Below, piece by piece: positions 17,881 to 26,417 of a stretch of 64,000 nt of DNA. This stretch comes from DATFVJ01 sp963820395 (GTDB taxonomy: Bacteria; Actinomycetota; Actinomycetes; Streptosporangiales; Streptosporangiaceae). The notes below the pieces were generated by a model. The model made no database searches and was not told the DNA's origin. It saw only the letters and a program-made list of their open reading frames with translations. Every line of letters starts with the position of its first letter. Position 1 is the stretch's first letter. The position numbers were made by a program, and so were the translations under genes. The stretch is taken from positions 290,801 to 354,800 of the forward strand of contig CAWGAE010000012.1 of NCBI GenBank assembly GCA_963820395.1. The letters are read 5' to 3'.

Positions 17881-19182
17881 TTAGCCTTGGCGTGGTCTGC
17901 TGCTACCGGATTCCGCCTCGCTGAGCCTGGCGAGGTAGGCGTTATACGCGGCCAACTGCTCATCGTCCTCGTCGATGTCCCCGTGCCTGCCAGTGCCGTG
18001 CCTGCCAGTGCCGTGCCTGCCAGTGCCTTGCCTGCCAGCGCCGTCATCACTCGCAGTCTGCTCGACTGTCACTCTGGTCCCTTGCGGGACACTGACCCCT
18101 TCTGCAACGCTGACCCCTTCCGTAACAGTGGAACGTTCCGTGACGGTGGACCCTCCCGCGACGCTCGGCGCCGCGTTCGCACCGGCCGACGTGGCGGAGG
18201 CGGTATCGGCCGGGATGGCGCCCGTGCCCGCGCCGCCCGTACCTGCCCCCGCGACGGGTGCCGAGCGAGCGCTGCCGGCGACTGCGGCGCTGCCCAGGCT
18301 GGCCAGCCTGGCCCTGCGGACAGCGTCAAGCCAGCCGAGGCCGCCGACGGTTCCTCGGTCGTCCCCGCTCCATGCGATGAACACCACCATGATCAGCACG
18401 AGCATGATGGCGTCTCCGCCGATCCACATCACGGCGCCGCCCAAGTGCACGTCGTCGACCGGGCTTGGCCCCCACGACCGGCTCATCATGCCGGTCATAC
18501 CGGTAGCTGAGTAGCCGAGTACGAGCCCGGTGAACGTATCGACAGGCATTACCACGATGAGCGCCAGGATCCGCAATGGATAGGGGATGCGCCAGCGGAT
18601 CGGCTCGCGGCCAAGCAACGGCAGAAAGAACAGGTATCCGACAATCAGATACAAGGCGTGTTCGGCATCGTGCGCCAACTGGTTGGTCATCACCACGTTC
18701 ATAGCGCTGGTCAGATGAGTGCCGACAATCGTCCCCGCGTAGGCGGCGATCGTAAACGGGGGCCAGGTGAGGAATGCGGCCACCCGCGAGCGGACCGCAC
18801 GCTTGACCCAGGTATGCAGCGGGTTGCGGCTGGCGTGCAGCAGGAGCGTGACGGGCTGGCCAAGGACGAGCAACGCTGGCGCCACCATGATCAGCAGCAG
18901 GTGCTGGATCATGTGGTCCCAGAACAACACATCGTCATATGTGCCGATCCCGCTCTGCGTCGCTACCACGATGACCGCGAGTCCGCAGACGAACAGCCAC
19001 GTCCGCCACCAGGGCCACGGCCGGGCGGGGTGACGTGATCCGACCCGCCACACGCCCCACAGGTACAAGATCGCGGCCGCAATCACCAGGCCCGTCGCCA
19101 GCGGACCGAACGTCCAGCGGTCCGCTATCTGCCGCAGGCTGAATGCCGGCAGCATCTGATCGCCACCCACGACGCTTCCCAT
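17881..19182 (-). CDS. ctaG: CtaG-type cytochrome c oxidase assembly membrane protein with long repetitive tail
   Basis: This polytopic membrane protein (caa3-type CtaG family) helps assemble the copper centre of cytochrome oxidase. About seven hydrophobic segments span residues 28-275. The family feature DHMIQHLLLIMVAPALLVLG, with its His pair, and a later DAEHALYLIVGY fit metal handling at the membrane. The last 150 residues are unusual: Ala/Gly/Ser/Thr-rich, Val-Thr-Glu and Val-Ser-Val-Xaa repeats, then four GRxGT units encoded by a 15-base repeat. This tail is probably disordered and cytoplasmic. The start at 19182 could also be Met10. It is divergent from the membrane protein and SCO1 genes, with which it forms a copper/oxidase module. 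Confidence 0.8.
   Translation of the reverse strand: MGSVVGGDQMLPAFSLRQIADRWTFGPLATGLVIAAAILYLWGVWRVGSRHPARPWPWWRTWLFVCGLAVIVVATQSGIGTYDDVLFWDHMIQHLLLIMVAPALLVLGQPVTLLLHASRNPLHTWVKRAVRSRVAAFLTWPPFTIAAYAGTIVGTHLTSAMNVVMTNQLAHDAEHALYLIVGYLFFLPLLGREPIRWRIPYPLRILALIVVMPVDTFTGLVLGYSATGMTGMMSRSWGPSPVDDVHLGGAVMWIGGDAIMLVLIMVVFIAWSGDDRGTVGGLGWLDAVRRARLASLGSAAVAGSARSAPVAGAGTGGAGTGAIPADTASATSAGANAAPSVAGGSTVTERSTVTEGVSVAEGVSVPQGTRVTVEQTASDDGAGRQGTGRHGTGRHGTGRHGDIDEDDEQLAAYNAYLARLSEAESGSSRPRQG
17983..18042. repeat. 15-base tandem repeat in the ctaG tail
   Basis: The unit gtgccgtgcctgcca (with minor variants) recurs four times and encodes GRHGT on the minus strand. It keeps frame, as expected of slippage in a disordered tail. 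Confidence 0.7.
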
Positions 19183-19504
19183 CCGCTCGTGCCTACCTGG
19201 CCGTCACCATTGTCACCCGGATCCGTGGCGTGAGTTTCTTGCACCCCCTGCGGGCACCGCCGTCGCCTCACACTGAGTAGTCTTTTCGTGCGGTCGTGCC
19301 AGCTGACCGGGAGCGCGGGAGGCCCTGCCAGACGGCCACAGATTACCGGCCCGCGGTCGGCGGCATCGGATTTACGATATGCACCGTATGTCTCACGTTC
19401 GGGCGCCGCCGTCTGCCTCGCCGGAGGCAGACACCTCCCCGCACCGGCACCAGGCGTCGCACGAATGGCGAGGACCCCCCTGATCGTACGGTTCGCAGAA
19501 AGCA
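19183..19504. other. Divergent intergenic region of the copper/oxidase module
   Basis: No gene is seen. This 320-base gap must hold promoters for ctaG (leftward) and the membrane protein (rightward). An imperfect dyad, cgatatgcaccgtatg near 19375-19390, is the only motif I can point to; it may be an operator. Confidence 0.35.
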
Positions 19505-20914
19505 GTGGATGTAATGTCCGGGATGGGATCGAGTCTCCAGACGGGCAACTCGACGATGGTCGCCGCTTTCCGCGCGGCGCTCATCCACCAGGGAATCTTC
19601 ATCGCGGTGATTTTCGCGCTGCTGATTGTCGGGTGGATCAGTTTCCGGGAGTGGCTGCCCGCCACCCGCGCACGTAATTCTGGCAAGGCCGATTCAGCCG
19701 GGTCCACACTGGCGGAGCCCGCCGCGCGCCGGGTACTGAGGATTGCGTTCGGGGTGCTCTGGATCTTCGACGGCATTCTCCAGCTGCAGCCGGCGATGCC
19801 GGTCGGGCTCCCGTCGCAGGTCATCGTGCCTGCTTCGACGGGTTCACCGGGCTGGGTCAAGCACATGGTGAACTGGGCAGCGAATGCTTGGACGTATCAC
19901 CCGGTCACGGCGGCAGCTTCCGTGGTCTGGATCCAGATCGGCATCGGCATCTGGCTGCTCGTGGCAGGGCGCGGCGCCTGGTCGCGGATGGGCGGGCTGG
20001 CCGGCGTGGCCTGGGGACTGATCGTCTGGGTGTTCGGCGAGGCGTTCGGCGGCGTGTTCGGCCCCGGGCTCAGCTGGCTGTTCGGTGCACCGGGAGCGGT
20101 GCTGTTCTACTGCGTGGCCGGCGGCCTGATCGCGCTGCCGCTGCGCGCCTGGGCCACGCCTCGCCTGGGCAGGCTCATCCTCGCCATCGTGGGCCTGTTC
20201 TTGGTCGGCATGGCGGTCCTGCAGGCGTGGCCTGGTCGCGGGTTCTGGCAGGGCACGCGCCATGGCCAGCCGGGCAGCCTCACCAGCATGATCCGGGACA
20301 TGTCACAGGTATCGCAGCCGCATTTTCTGTCGGCTCTGCTCTCGGACTTTGGCTCGTTCGTCGCGGCGCATGGTTTCGCGGTCAATCTGTTCGTCGTGAT
20401 TGTCCTCGCGGCGATTGGCGCAGGGCTGCTGACCGGACAGCCCCGGCTGCTCCGGCCGGCCCTCGTTGCCGTGGTTCTGCTCTGCCTCGCGGATTGGACA
20501 CTGATCGAGGATCTCGGCTTTCTCGGTGGGGTGGGCACGGACCCGAACAGCATGATCCCAATGGCGCTGGTCGTCATCGGCGGCTACCTCGCCTTGGTGT
20601 GCGTTCCCGCGGCCGTGGGCCGGCCGAAGTACCAGCCGCCGTGCCGGCCAGCGGGCCAGCCGCCGTGCCGGCCAGCGGGCCAGCCGCCGTGCCGGCCAGC
20701 GGGCCAGCCGCCGTGCCGGCCAGCGGGCCAGCCAACGGGGCGGGCGACAGCACGGAGCCTGCCGACGAGGCCGCGCCGCCCCAAGACAACCGGCCGGCCG
20801 CAGGCACCAGGCCCGTGCTCAACTGGCGGGACCGGTTCAGGCCAGCCGGCCTGCGCCGGACGGCAGCGACGGCTAGCCTCGGATCAGTTGCGGCGGTCGG
20901 TGCCCTCGCCATGA
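19505..20914 (+). CDS. Polytopic membrane protein of the copper/oxidase module
   Basis: An integral membrane protein with about eight hydrophobic segments in residues 20-365: IHQGIFIAVIFALLIVGWI, RIAFGVLWIFDGILQLQPAM, WIQIGIGIWLLVAG, GLIVWVFGEAFGGVFGPGL, a pair around residue 215, VVIVLAAIGAGLLTG and a last one ending near VCVPAAVG. I recognise no catalytic motif. Similar proteins are found beside SCO1/copper genes, but I cannot name the function. From residue 375 on the sequence is low-complexity: four QPPCRPAG repeats, then a basic tail that is also the start of the SCO1 gene read in another frame. The true end may thus be artificial. The start is GTG 19505; ATG 19514 is possible. Confidence 0.65.
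   Translation: MDVMSGMGSSLQTGNSTMVAAFRAALIHQGIFIAVIFALLIVGWISFREWLPATRARNSGKADSAGSTLAEPAARRVLRIAFGVLWIFDGILQLQPAMPVGLPSQVIVPASTGSPGWVKHMVNWAANAWTYHPVTAAASVVWIQIGIGIWLLVAGRGAWSRMGGLAGVAWGLIVWVFGEAFGGVFGPGLSWLFGAPGAVLFYCVAGGLIALPLRAWATPRLGRLILAIVGLFLVGMAVLQAWPGRGFWQGTRHGQPGSLTSMIRDMSQVSQPHFLSALLSDFGSFVAAHGFAVNLFVVIVLAAIGAGLLTGQPRLLRPALVAVVLLCLADWTLIEDLGFLGGVGTDPNSMIPMALVVIGGYLALVCVPAAVGRPKYQPPCRPAGQPPCRPAGQPPCRPAGQPPCRPAGQPTGRATARSLPTRPRRPKTTGRPQAPGPCSTGGTGSGQPACAGRQRRLASDQLRRSVPSP
20633..20728. repeat. Four tandem 24-base repeats across two overlapping frames
   Basis: Four units of 24 bases (beginning cagccgccgtgccggcc) lie end to end. One frame encodes QPPCRPAG for the membrane protein; the next encodes AAVPASGP upstream of SCO1. 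Because 24 is a multiple of 3, gain or loss of units leaves both frames open. Confidence 0.85.
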
Positions 20915-21528
20915 CGGCGCTGGGCGCGATCCCGATGGCGAGCGCCTCCGCGGACCCCAACGCCGATCCGATCATCGCCCAGGCCATCGCCGGATCGAGC
21001 GCCATGCTTGACTACCCGGCTCCCGCTTTCCAGCTCAGCGACCAGCACGGCAGACCGGTCACGCTGGCGAGCCTGCGCGGCAGGGCGGTGCTGCTGACGT
21101 TCCTCGATCCGGTGTGCACGACGGACTGCCCGCTGATAGCGCAGGAATTCCGTGAGGCCGGCCAGCTGCTCGGCGCGAACTCCAAACGGGTCGCGCTCGT
21201 CGCCGTTGTCACCAACCCGATCTACCGGTCGCCGGTCTTCACCCAGGCGTTCGACCGCCAGGAGCGCATGGACAAGGTTCCTGACTGGCTCTACCTGACC
21301 GGCTCGCTGCCACAGCTGACGAACGCATGGCGGGCCTACAACATCGCCGTGCAGACCGAGCCGGCTGGCGCGATGGTCGCCCACAGCGACATCGCCTTCG
21401 TCATCGACCGCGCCGGTCACGTCCGGGAGGAACTGAACGCCGACCCCGGTCCGGGCACCGCCAGCTCGACGTCTTCCTTCGCGGTCATGCTCGCGAACGC
21501 GGCGGAGCATGCGCTGAGGTCATCGTGA
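20815..21528 (+). CDS. SCO1/SenC-type copper chaperone, exported
   Basis: This thioredoxin-fold SCO1/SenC protein delivers copper to the CuA site of cytochrome oxidase or acts as a thiol redox partner. It has the metal/redox pair Cys101 and Cys105 in DPVCTTDCPLIAQE and the distal His190 in AGAMVAHSDIAFVID. PAFQLSDQHGRPVTLASLRG opens the domain. The chosen GTG 20815 gives an N-terminus with basic residues and a hydrophobic stretch ending in ASA, a plausible export signal. The frame stays open further left through the 24-base repeats, so the start is uncertain. It overlaps the preceding membrane gene by about 100 bases. Its TGA overlaps the next gene's GTG. Confidence 0.8.
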   Translation: MLNWRDRFRPAGLRRTAATASLGSVAAVGALAMTALGAIPMASASADPNADPIIAQAIAGSSAMLDYPAPAFQLSDQHGRPVTLASLRGRAVLLTFLDPVCTTDCPLIAQEFREAGQLLGANSKRVALVAVVTNPIYRSPVFTQAFDRQERMDKVPDWLYLTGSLPQLTNAWRAYNIAVQTEPAGAMVAHSDIAFVIDRAGHVREELNADPGPGTASSTSSFAVMLANAAEHALRSS

Positions 21529-22700
21529 GTGGCCCCCGCCGCTCAGTCACCGCGCCGCGGGTCGCGGCGCTGCTTCTTGCCGCCGGGATCCTCACTGCGG
21601 GGTGCGGCGCCGCGCAAGCGGCCCATCCGGCTGCCACCCGGGCCACCATGGCGCCGCCATCGCTCACCACCTCCCTCATCACCGCGACTGGCACCTGGGC
21701 CGTCGTGCCGATGGGCGGCAGCCCCGCCTTCTGGCAGCTCCTCAGGTACCCGGCGCAGGGCAGGGGCTGGTCTCTTGTGACCCCGCCGGGCGTTGCCGAC
21801 AACGGGGGCCTCGTGCTCGCCGATCGGGGCGGTCAGTCCCTCGTCGCCGGATTCCGCCCAAGCCAGGCACTCGCCTTCTCGCCGCTCGCGACGACCGAGG
21901 ACGGCGGCAAGAGCTGGTCACCCGGCATCCTCGACGCGGCCCTCGCCGACGTACCCGATGCGCTCGCCGCCGGGGCGGACGGTCACCTGCTCGCGGTGCT
22001 CAGCGACGGCATGGCCGAAGAGTCGGCGGGCGGCACCAGCTCCGGGTGGTCCGCGCTGACAAGCCGGGAGGCGCTCGCCGCGTCGCGGGCAGGCCGCACG
22101 TGTGATCTCAGGGCGCTCACGGCGGCCGCGTTCAGCCCGTCGGGGATCCCGCTGCTAGCGGGGACCTGCGCCCGGCCGGGTACGGCTGGCATCTTCGCCG
22201 CCGCGGCCGGGCCAGGGGGCAGGACATGGCACGCCGTCGGACCCGCATTGCCGCGGTCACTGGCCGGCGGGGCAGTCAGCACCCTCCGGCTGGCCACGAT
22301 CGGCGGCCGGACCGTGGCGCTGCTTTCGGCGGGCACAGGGCCGGCCGAAAGAGTGCTCGCCGCGTGGACCGGGGACGGCGGAGCCCACTGGACCCTGGCC
22401 CCCCCGCTCTCACTCGGCGGCGCACAGGTCCAATCGTCTGGGCTGGGCGCTGGAGGCGCGGTCTGGCTAACGCTCAGCAGCGGCCGCGCGGAGACGATCA
22501 GCGCATCGGGCGGGTCGTGGCGCGCCCTGCCAGCGTCGCCCCCGGGGACCGCGGGCCTGACGCTCGGTTCATCGGGGCAGGTCGATGCGCTCGTCACCGA
22601 TGGCACCAAGTTGACCGACTGGCGGCTGGACGGCCACGCGACGGCGTGGCACGTCGCACAGATCATCAACGTGCCGATCCAGTTCGGCTCATCGGGTTGA
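21525..22700 (+). CDS. Exported lipoprotein with sialidase/BNR-like (Asp-box) repeats
   Basis: This 391-residue lipoprotein has a signal LLLAAGILTAGC with the lipid-accepting Cys at 27. Asp-box-like turns TTEDGGKSWSPG and TGDGGAHWTLAP point to a beta-propeller like those in sialidases and photosystem assembly factors. No sialidase Arg triad or catalytic Tyr/Glu pair is evident, so binding rather than catalysis is likely. The start is GTG 21525, overlapping the SCO1 stop as GTGA, so translation is coupled to the copper chaperone. A role outside the membrane in oxidase or copper metabolism is inferred from context only. Confidence 0.65.
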   Translation: MSGPRRSVTAPRVAALLLAAGILTAGCGAAQAAHPAATRATMAPPSLTTSLITATGTWAVVPMGGSPAFWQLLRYPAQGRGWSLVTPPGVADNGGLVLADRGGQSLVAGFRPSQALAFSPLATTEDGGKSWSPGILDAALADVPDALAAGADGHLLAVLSDGMAEESAGGTSSGWSALTSREALAASRAGRTCDLRALTAAAFSPSGIPLLAGTCARPGTAGIFAAAAGPGGRTWHAVGPALPRSLAGGAVSTLRLATIGGRTVALLSAGTGPAERVLAAWTGDGGAHWTLAPPLSLGGAQVQSSGLGAGGAVWLTLSSGRAETISASGGSWRALPASPPGTAGLTLGSSGQVDALVTDGTKLTDWRLDGHATAWHVAQIINVPIQFGSSG

Positions 22701-22725
22701 CACTAACGTCATCGCCTTCAACGTC

Positions 22726-23250
22726 GTGATGATGATCGCCTGGCATGTGCCCGCGCTCTTCGACCTAGCTCAGCGAAGCCAGTACGTGCATATCTGGCTG
22801 ATGCACGCGGGCTTCTTCGTGACGGGCGTCTGGTTCTGGATCCAGTTCATCCCGTCGCCGCCGCTGCGCCGGCGGCTGCCGCCGCCGGCCAGGCTGGCCG
22901 CGTTCGTCATGACGAACGTGATCATGTGGTTCCTTGCGATGTCGCTCAGCATCTTCACGCAAACCTCGTGGTACTCCGCTTACGGCAACCGGCCGGGCGT
23001 AACGCTGCCGCCGTTCGCGGATCAGCAGATCGGCGCCGCGATCCTGTGGGTCTGTGGTGACCTGTGGTGCTTCCCCGCGGTCGCGTTCATCATCTTGGGC
23101 ATGGCGGCGTACGAGGGCGGCATTGCCGCGGCGATCGAGAAGATCCTCAACAGGGGACCGGCCCGGATCGGATCGGCGCACGAGGCGAGGCAACGGGTGC
23201 CGCCAAGCCGCCCGGCGGTCGGGGGAGCGGAGCCACCGAGCGGGACCTGA
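22726..23250 (+). CDS. N-terminally truncated second CtaG-like membrane protein
   Basis: The 174-residue product matches the second half of caa3-type CtaG proteins: AWHVPALFDLAQRSQYVHIW, LMHAGFFVTGVWFWIQFIP, a segment at AAFVMTNVIMWFLAMSLSIF and the closing AAILWVCGDLWCFPAVAFII. The first half, with the DHMxQHLLL segment seen in the copy at 17881-19182, is absent. In-frame sequence upstream (TNVIAFNVV) also reads like CtaG and then runs into the lipoprotein end, which suggests a 5' deletion. It starts at GTG 22726 or ATG 22729 with no convincing ribosome site. It may be a half-length functional protein or a pseudogene. Confidence 0.55.
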   Translation: MMMIAWHVPALFDLAQRSQYVHIWLMHAGFFVTGVWFWIQFIPSPPLRRRLPPPARLAAFVMTNVIMWFLAMSLSIFTQTSWYSAYGNRPGVTLPPFADQQIGAAILWVCGDLWCFPAVAFIILGMAAYEGGIAAAIEKILNRGPARIGSAHEARQRVPPSRPAVGGAEPPSGT

Positions 23251-23425
23251 TCCGAAACTCTCCTGACCGGGCGTCAGTTGCCCGGCGGCGAACGTGCGGG
23301 CTGGCCGCGACGGTCCGGTTCGTGCCGCGGCCCGGTGCAGGTGATCGGCTCCATCCGCTGTTTCACCGCTGTCTAACCTATGGGAAGCGGCGTGGCGACC
23401 TGGAGGACATCCCGGAGGACGTGCA

Positions 23426-25003
23426 GTGACACTGCCCGGTCAGAGTGATGGATGGGCCGGGGCCGGGCTGGCCCAACCGGACGATCCCGCGCGTGCGGGC
23501 AAGGCTCCGCCGGTGGGCGGTACCACGCCGCATGTCGTCATCGTGGGCGGCGGGATCGCGGGCCTGGCCGCGGCCTTCTTCCTGCGCAACGCGCCGGTGC
23601 GGGTGACGCTGTTCGAGAGCTCGCCCCGGATCGGCGGCAAGCTCGCCGTGTCCGAGCTCGCGGGCATGCCGGTCGACGAAGGAGCAGAGGTGATGCTCGC
23701 CCGCAGGCCCGAAGGCATCGACCTGGTGGATGCGGTGGGCCTGGCCGGTGAGCTGGTGAGCCCCGGCACTACCGCCGCTGCCATCTGGACGCGCGGCGCG
23801 CTGCGCCCGTTGCCGGGCGGCCAGCTCATGGGTGTGCCCGGTGACCTCGTCGCACTCGCGCGGTCCGGGGTTCTGTCCGCCCCCGGTCTCGCCAGGGCCG
23901 GGCTCGACCTCGTGCTGCCGGAAACCAGCAGGGACAGTGACGTCCCCGTCGCCAGGCAGGTCGGTGCGCGGCTCGGCCACGAGGTCGTGGACCGGCTGGT
24001 GGACCCGTTGCTCGGTGGCGTCTACGCGGGCCGCGCCGACGAGCTGTCATTCGAGGCCACGCTTCCCGGCCTGGCCGCCGCGAGCCTTGACCACCGGACC
24101 CTGATTGGGGCGACGCGATCGGTGCTCGCCGCATCGAGACCGAACCCGCGCCCTGCGCGCCCCGCTCGCCCTGCCAGCCCTGGTTTCCGCGATCCGGTGT
24201 TCACCACGCTGGCAGGGGGCCTCGGCACGCTCCCGGCTGCGGTCGCGGCCGCCTCGGGCGCGTACGTGCGCACCCGCGCGGCTGTCCGTGAGCTGCGGCG
24301 TACTCCGGTGGGCTGGCAGCTCATCGTGGGCTGCGCGGATGAGCCCGAGCGCGTGCAGGCGGACGCGGTGGTGCTCGCCGTACCCGCCCGCCCGGCGAGC
24401 CGGCTACTCCGCGCGGAGGCGCCAGCGGCCGGGGCGCTGCTCGGCGAGGTCGAGTACGCGAGCATGGCGATCGTCGCGCTCGCCTTCCCGCGCGCCGCGT
24501 TCCCCCGGCCGCTCCAGGGCAGCGGGTACCTGGTCCCGGCCGTGGACCGGCGTGCTGTCAAGGCCGTGACGTTCAGCACCGTGAAATGGCCGCATCTGGC
24601 GTCTCCCCGGTACCCGGCGCGGCGGGCGGACGGTGGCGCAGCCTGCGAAGCCGTTAGGTGCTCTGTTGGGCGCATCGGCGAGGAGCAGGTGCTTCAGCGG
24701 CCCGACGAGGAACTCGTGGCGCTCGCCCGCCGTGAGCTCGCCTGCGCCGTGGGCGTCGGCGGGCGGCCCGTCGCGTCCAGGGTAACGCGATGGGGCGGGG
24801 CATTGCCGCAGTACACGGTCGGGCACCACGGCCGGGTGGCGCGCATCCGGGCTGCCGTCGCGGACCAGCCCGGCCTCGCCGTCTGCGGCGCCGCCTTCGA
24901 CGGGCTCGGCATCCCGGCGTGCATCGCGACCGCGTGGCAGGCTGCGGCGCAGGTTCTCGGGCACCTTGCCCGCCGGAACCGGCCCGCCGATGGGGGAGAA
25001 TGA
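23426..25003 (+). CDS. hemG: Protoporphyrinogen/coproporphyrinogen III oxidase
   Basis: FAD enzyme of the HemY/CgoX type, 525 residues. In actinobacteria it oxidises coproporphyrinogen III to coproporphyrin III in the coproporphyrin-dependent haem pathway. The FAD motif VVIVGGGIAGLAAAFFLRN lies at residues 37-55, with FESSPRIGGKL closing the Rossmann fold. VDEGAEVMLARRPEGI follows, then VDPLLGGVYAG and, at the C-terminus, VAVCGAAFDGLGIPACIATA in near form (here LAVCG). The start is GTG 23426 with GGAGG eight or so bases upstream. The first 30 residues are a variable extension. hemQ follows after 4 bases, so the two form an operon. Confidence 0.9.
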   Translation: MTLPGQSDGWAGAGLAQPDDPARAGKAPPVGGTTPHVVIVGGGIAGLAAAFFLRNAPVRVTLFESSPRIGGKLAVSELAGMPVDEGAEVMLARRPEGIDLVDAVGLAGELVSPGTTAAAIWTRGALRPLPGGQLMGVPGDLVALARSGVLSAPGLARAGLDLVLPETSRDSDVPVARQVGARLGHEVVDRLVDPLLGGVYAGRADELSFEATLPGLAAASLDHRTLIGATRSVLAASRPNPRPARPARPASPGFRDPVFTTLAGGLGTLPAAVAAASGAYVRTRAAVRELRRTPVGWQLIVGCADEPERVQADAVVLAVPARPASRLLRAEAPAAGALLGEVEYASMAIVALAFPRAAFPRPLQGSGYLVPAVDRRAVKAVTFSTVKWPHLASPRYPARRADGGAACEAVRCSVGRIGEEQVLQRPDEELVALARRELACAVGVGGRPVASRVTRWGGALPQYTVGHHGRVARIRAAVADQPGLAVCGAAFDGLGIPACIATAWQAAAQVLGHLARRNRPADGGE

Positions 25004-25007
25004 GGCC

Positions 25008-25730
25008 ATGGCGGAGGGTGCAGAGGGTTCTGGCTTGCGCGCGCGTGAGCTCAACGAGCTAATCAGGTACACGATGTGGTCGGTCTTCCGGGTGACGACC
25101 GGCGCCGGTGACGGCGGCGCGCTGAGCGGCCGGCCCGCGGTTGCCGCCGAGGTCGCCGGGCTTTTCGGCGAGGCGGCGGGAAAGGGGGTGGTCACCCGCG
25201 GCAGCTACGACCTGCAGGGGCTGCGTGCCGACGCGGACTACATGTTCTGGTGGGTGGCGCCGTCACCCGACGACCTGCAGGAGATCTACGCGCGGTTCCG
25301 CAGGACCAGGCTGGGCCGCGCCAGCGAGCCGGTCTGGTCGGTGCTGGCCCTGCACCGCCCGGCGGAGTTCAACAAGGGCCACATTCCCGCGTTCCTCGCC
25401 GGCGAGCAGCCGCGCGCTTACCTGTCTGTCTACCCGTTCGTCCGGTCCTACGAGTGGTACCTGCTCCCACCCGAGGAACGCAGGGCGCAGCTTGCCGAGC
25501 ACGGCAGGATGGCCCGCGAGTTCCCGGACGTCCGAGCGAACACCGTCGCCTGCTTCGCCCTGAACGACTACGAGTGGATGCTGGCCTTCGAAGCCGACGA
25601 ACTGCACCGCATCGTCGACCTCATGCGGCACCTCCGCGGCGCGCAGGCCCGCAGGCACACCCGCGTTGAGATCCCGTTCTACACCGGCCGCCGTCGGCCG
25701 CTCGCCGAGCTCGTCGCGGCGCTGCCATGA
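25008..25730 (+). CDS. hemQ: Coproheme decarboxylase HemQ (chlorite-dismutase family)
   Basis: HemQ oxidatively decarboxylates coproheme to haem b, the last step of the coproporphyrin pathway. The 240-residue protein shows SYDLQGLRADADYMFWWVA, then FVRSYEWYLLPPEERR with the Tyr that forms the reactive radical. The expected proximal haem His is in LAEHGRMAREFPDV, and DYEWMLAFEADE closes the ferredoxin-like fold. ATG 25008 follows a GGGGGAG and fits the family's length. The distal Arg of true chlorite dismutases is not apparent, as expected for HemQ. Confidence 0.93.
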   Translation: MAEGAEGSGLRARELNELIRYTMWSVFRVTTGAGDGGALSGRPAVAAEVAGLFGEAAGKGVVTRGSYDLQGLRADADYMFWWVAPSPDDLQEIYARFRRTRLGRASEPVWSVLALHRPAEFNKGHIPAFLAGEQPRAYLSVYPFVRSYEWYLLPPEERRAQLAEHGRMAREFPDVRANTVACFALNDYEWMLAFEADELHRIVDLMRHLRGAQARRHTRVEIPFYTGRRRPLAELVAALP

Positions 25731-25954
25731 CTTCTCCTTAACGGCTGCCGCGGCCTGGCGCTCGCCGGGAAGGTGCCTTCCGCTGCGCTGAAACCGATGA
25801 GGCGTTCGCCATAACCGTGGCGCTGCGCTTGCCATCCCCGGTCGGCTGCCGAGGCCAAATCTTTAGCTGGAAGGTATCCAAATAGGCAGTTCGCGCATCA
25901 AAGGAGACGAAATGATGAGAACGTGCCTTATCGCCACGAACCACTTGGACTGTC

Positions 25955-26236
25955 ATGTCATCAAGAAACCGGATCTCGCAGCGGGACGGCCGAAGCAGGC
26001 GGCCCGGCACCAGAAGCGTGGCAGGTACGCTCGCTGTAGCGGCCGGCTATGGGCTGGCGATCTCGGCGCTGACGGTGCTCACCGGCGAGCGGATGTTCGG
26101 AACCCGTGGGCTTGGTGGGCGGCTGGCGGTGCTTGCCGTGACCGTCGGTGTCCTTGTCTTAGGCGCCGCCGCTATCTGCGCGAGGCGGTCCTGGCAACGG
26201 CGCCACGCGGGCAGGAGTAACGCCCGCCGGGCGTGA
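25955..26236 (+). CDS. Small two-helix membrane protein (tentative)
   Basis: A 93-residue frame has a basic start and two hydrophobic segments (GTLAVAAGYGLAISALTVLT and RLAVLAVTVGVLVLGAAAI) with a basic tail, giving an N-in/C-in hairpin. Such segments are unlikely in a shadow frame of this composition. The ATG lacks a clear ribosome site; a better one (AGGAG before ATGATG at 25912) serves a different frame of no coding character. The preceding 200 bases after hemQ show no other feature. Confidence 0.4.
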   Translation: MSSRNRISQRDGRSRRPGTRSVAGTLAVAAGYGLAISALTVLTGERMFGTRGLGGRLAVLAVTVGVLVLGAAAICARRSWQRRHAGRSNARRA

Positions 26237-26417
26237 CGAAGGTGCGCTTGTGTCTTAGGCGCCGCCGTCCGCCGGCCGTGATCCATCCAACCTCGACGTC
26301 GAGCGCTGATGCCATGCGGAGTCGACGTGATGTCCGCACCGGCGGTGCCGCGCCCGGCGCGGCAGAGTCGTCGGTGAGAACGTCGTTGACGGGTCCGGCG
26401 ACAGCGGAGGAGAACCA

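Noticed and set aside
19888..20814. Upstream part of the long frame leading into SCO1
   Set aside because: It is Arg/Gly/Ala-rich shadow of the membrane protein gene; only the part from about 20815 has SCO1 features.
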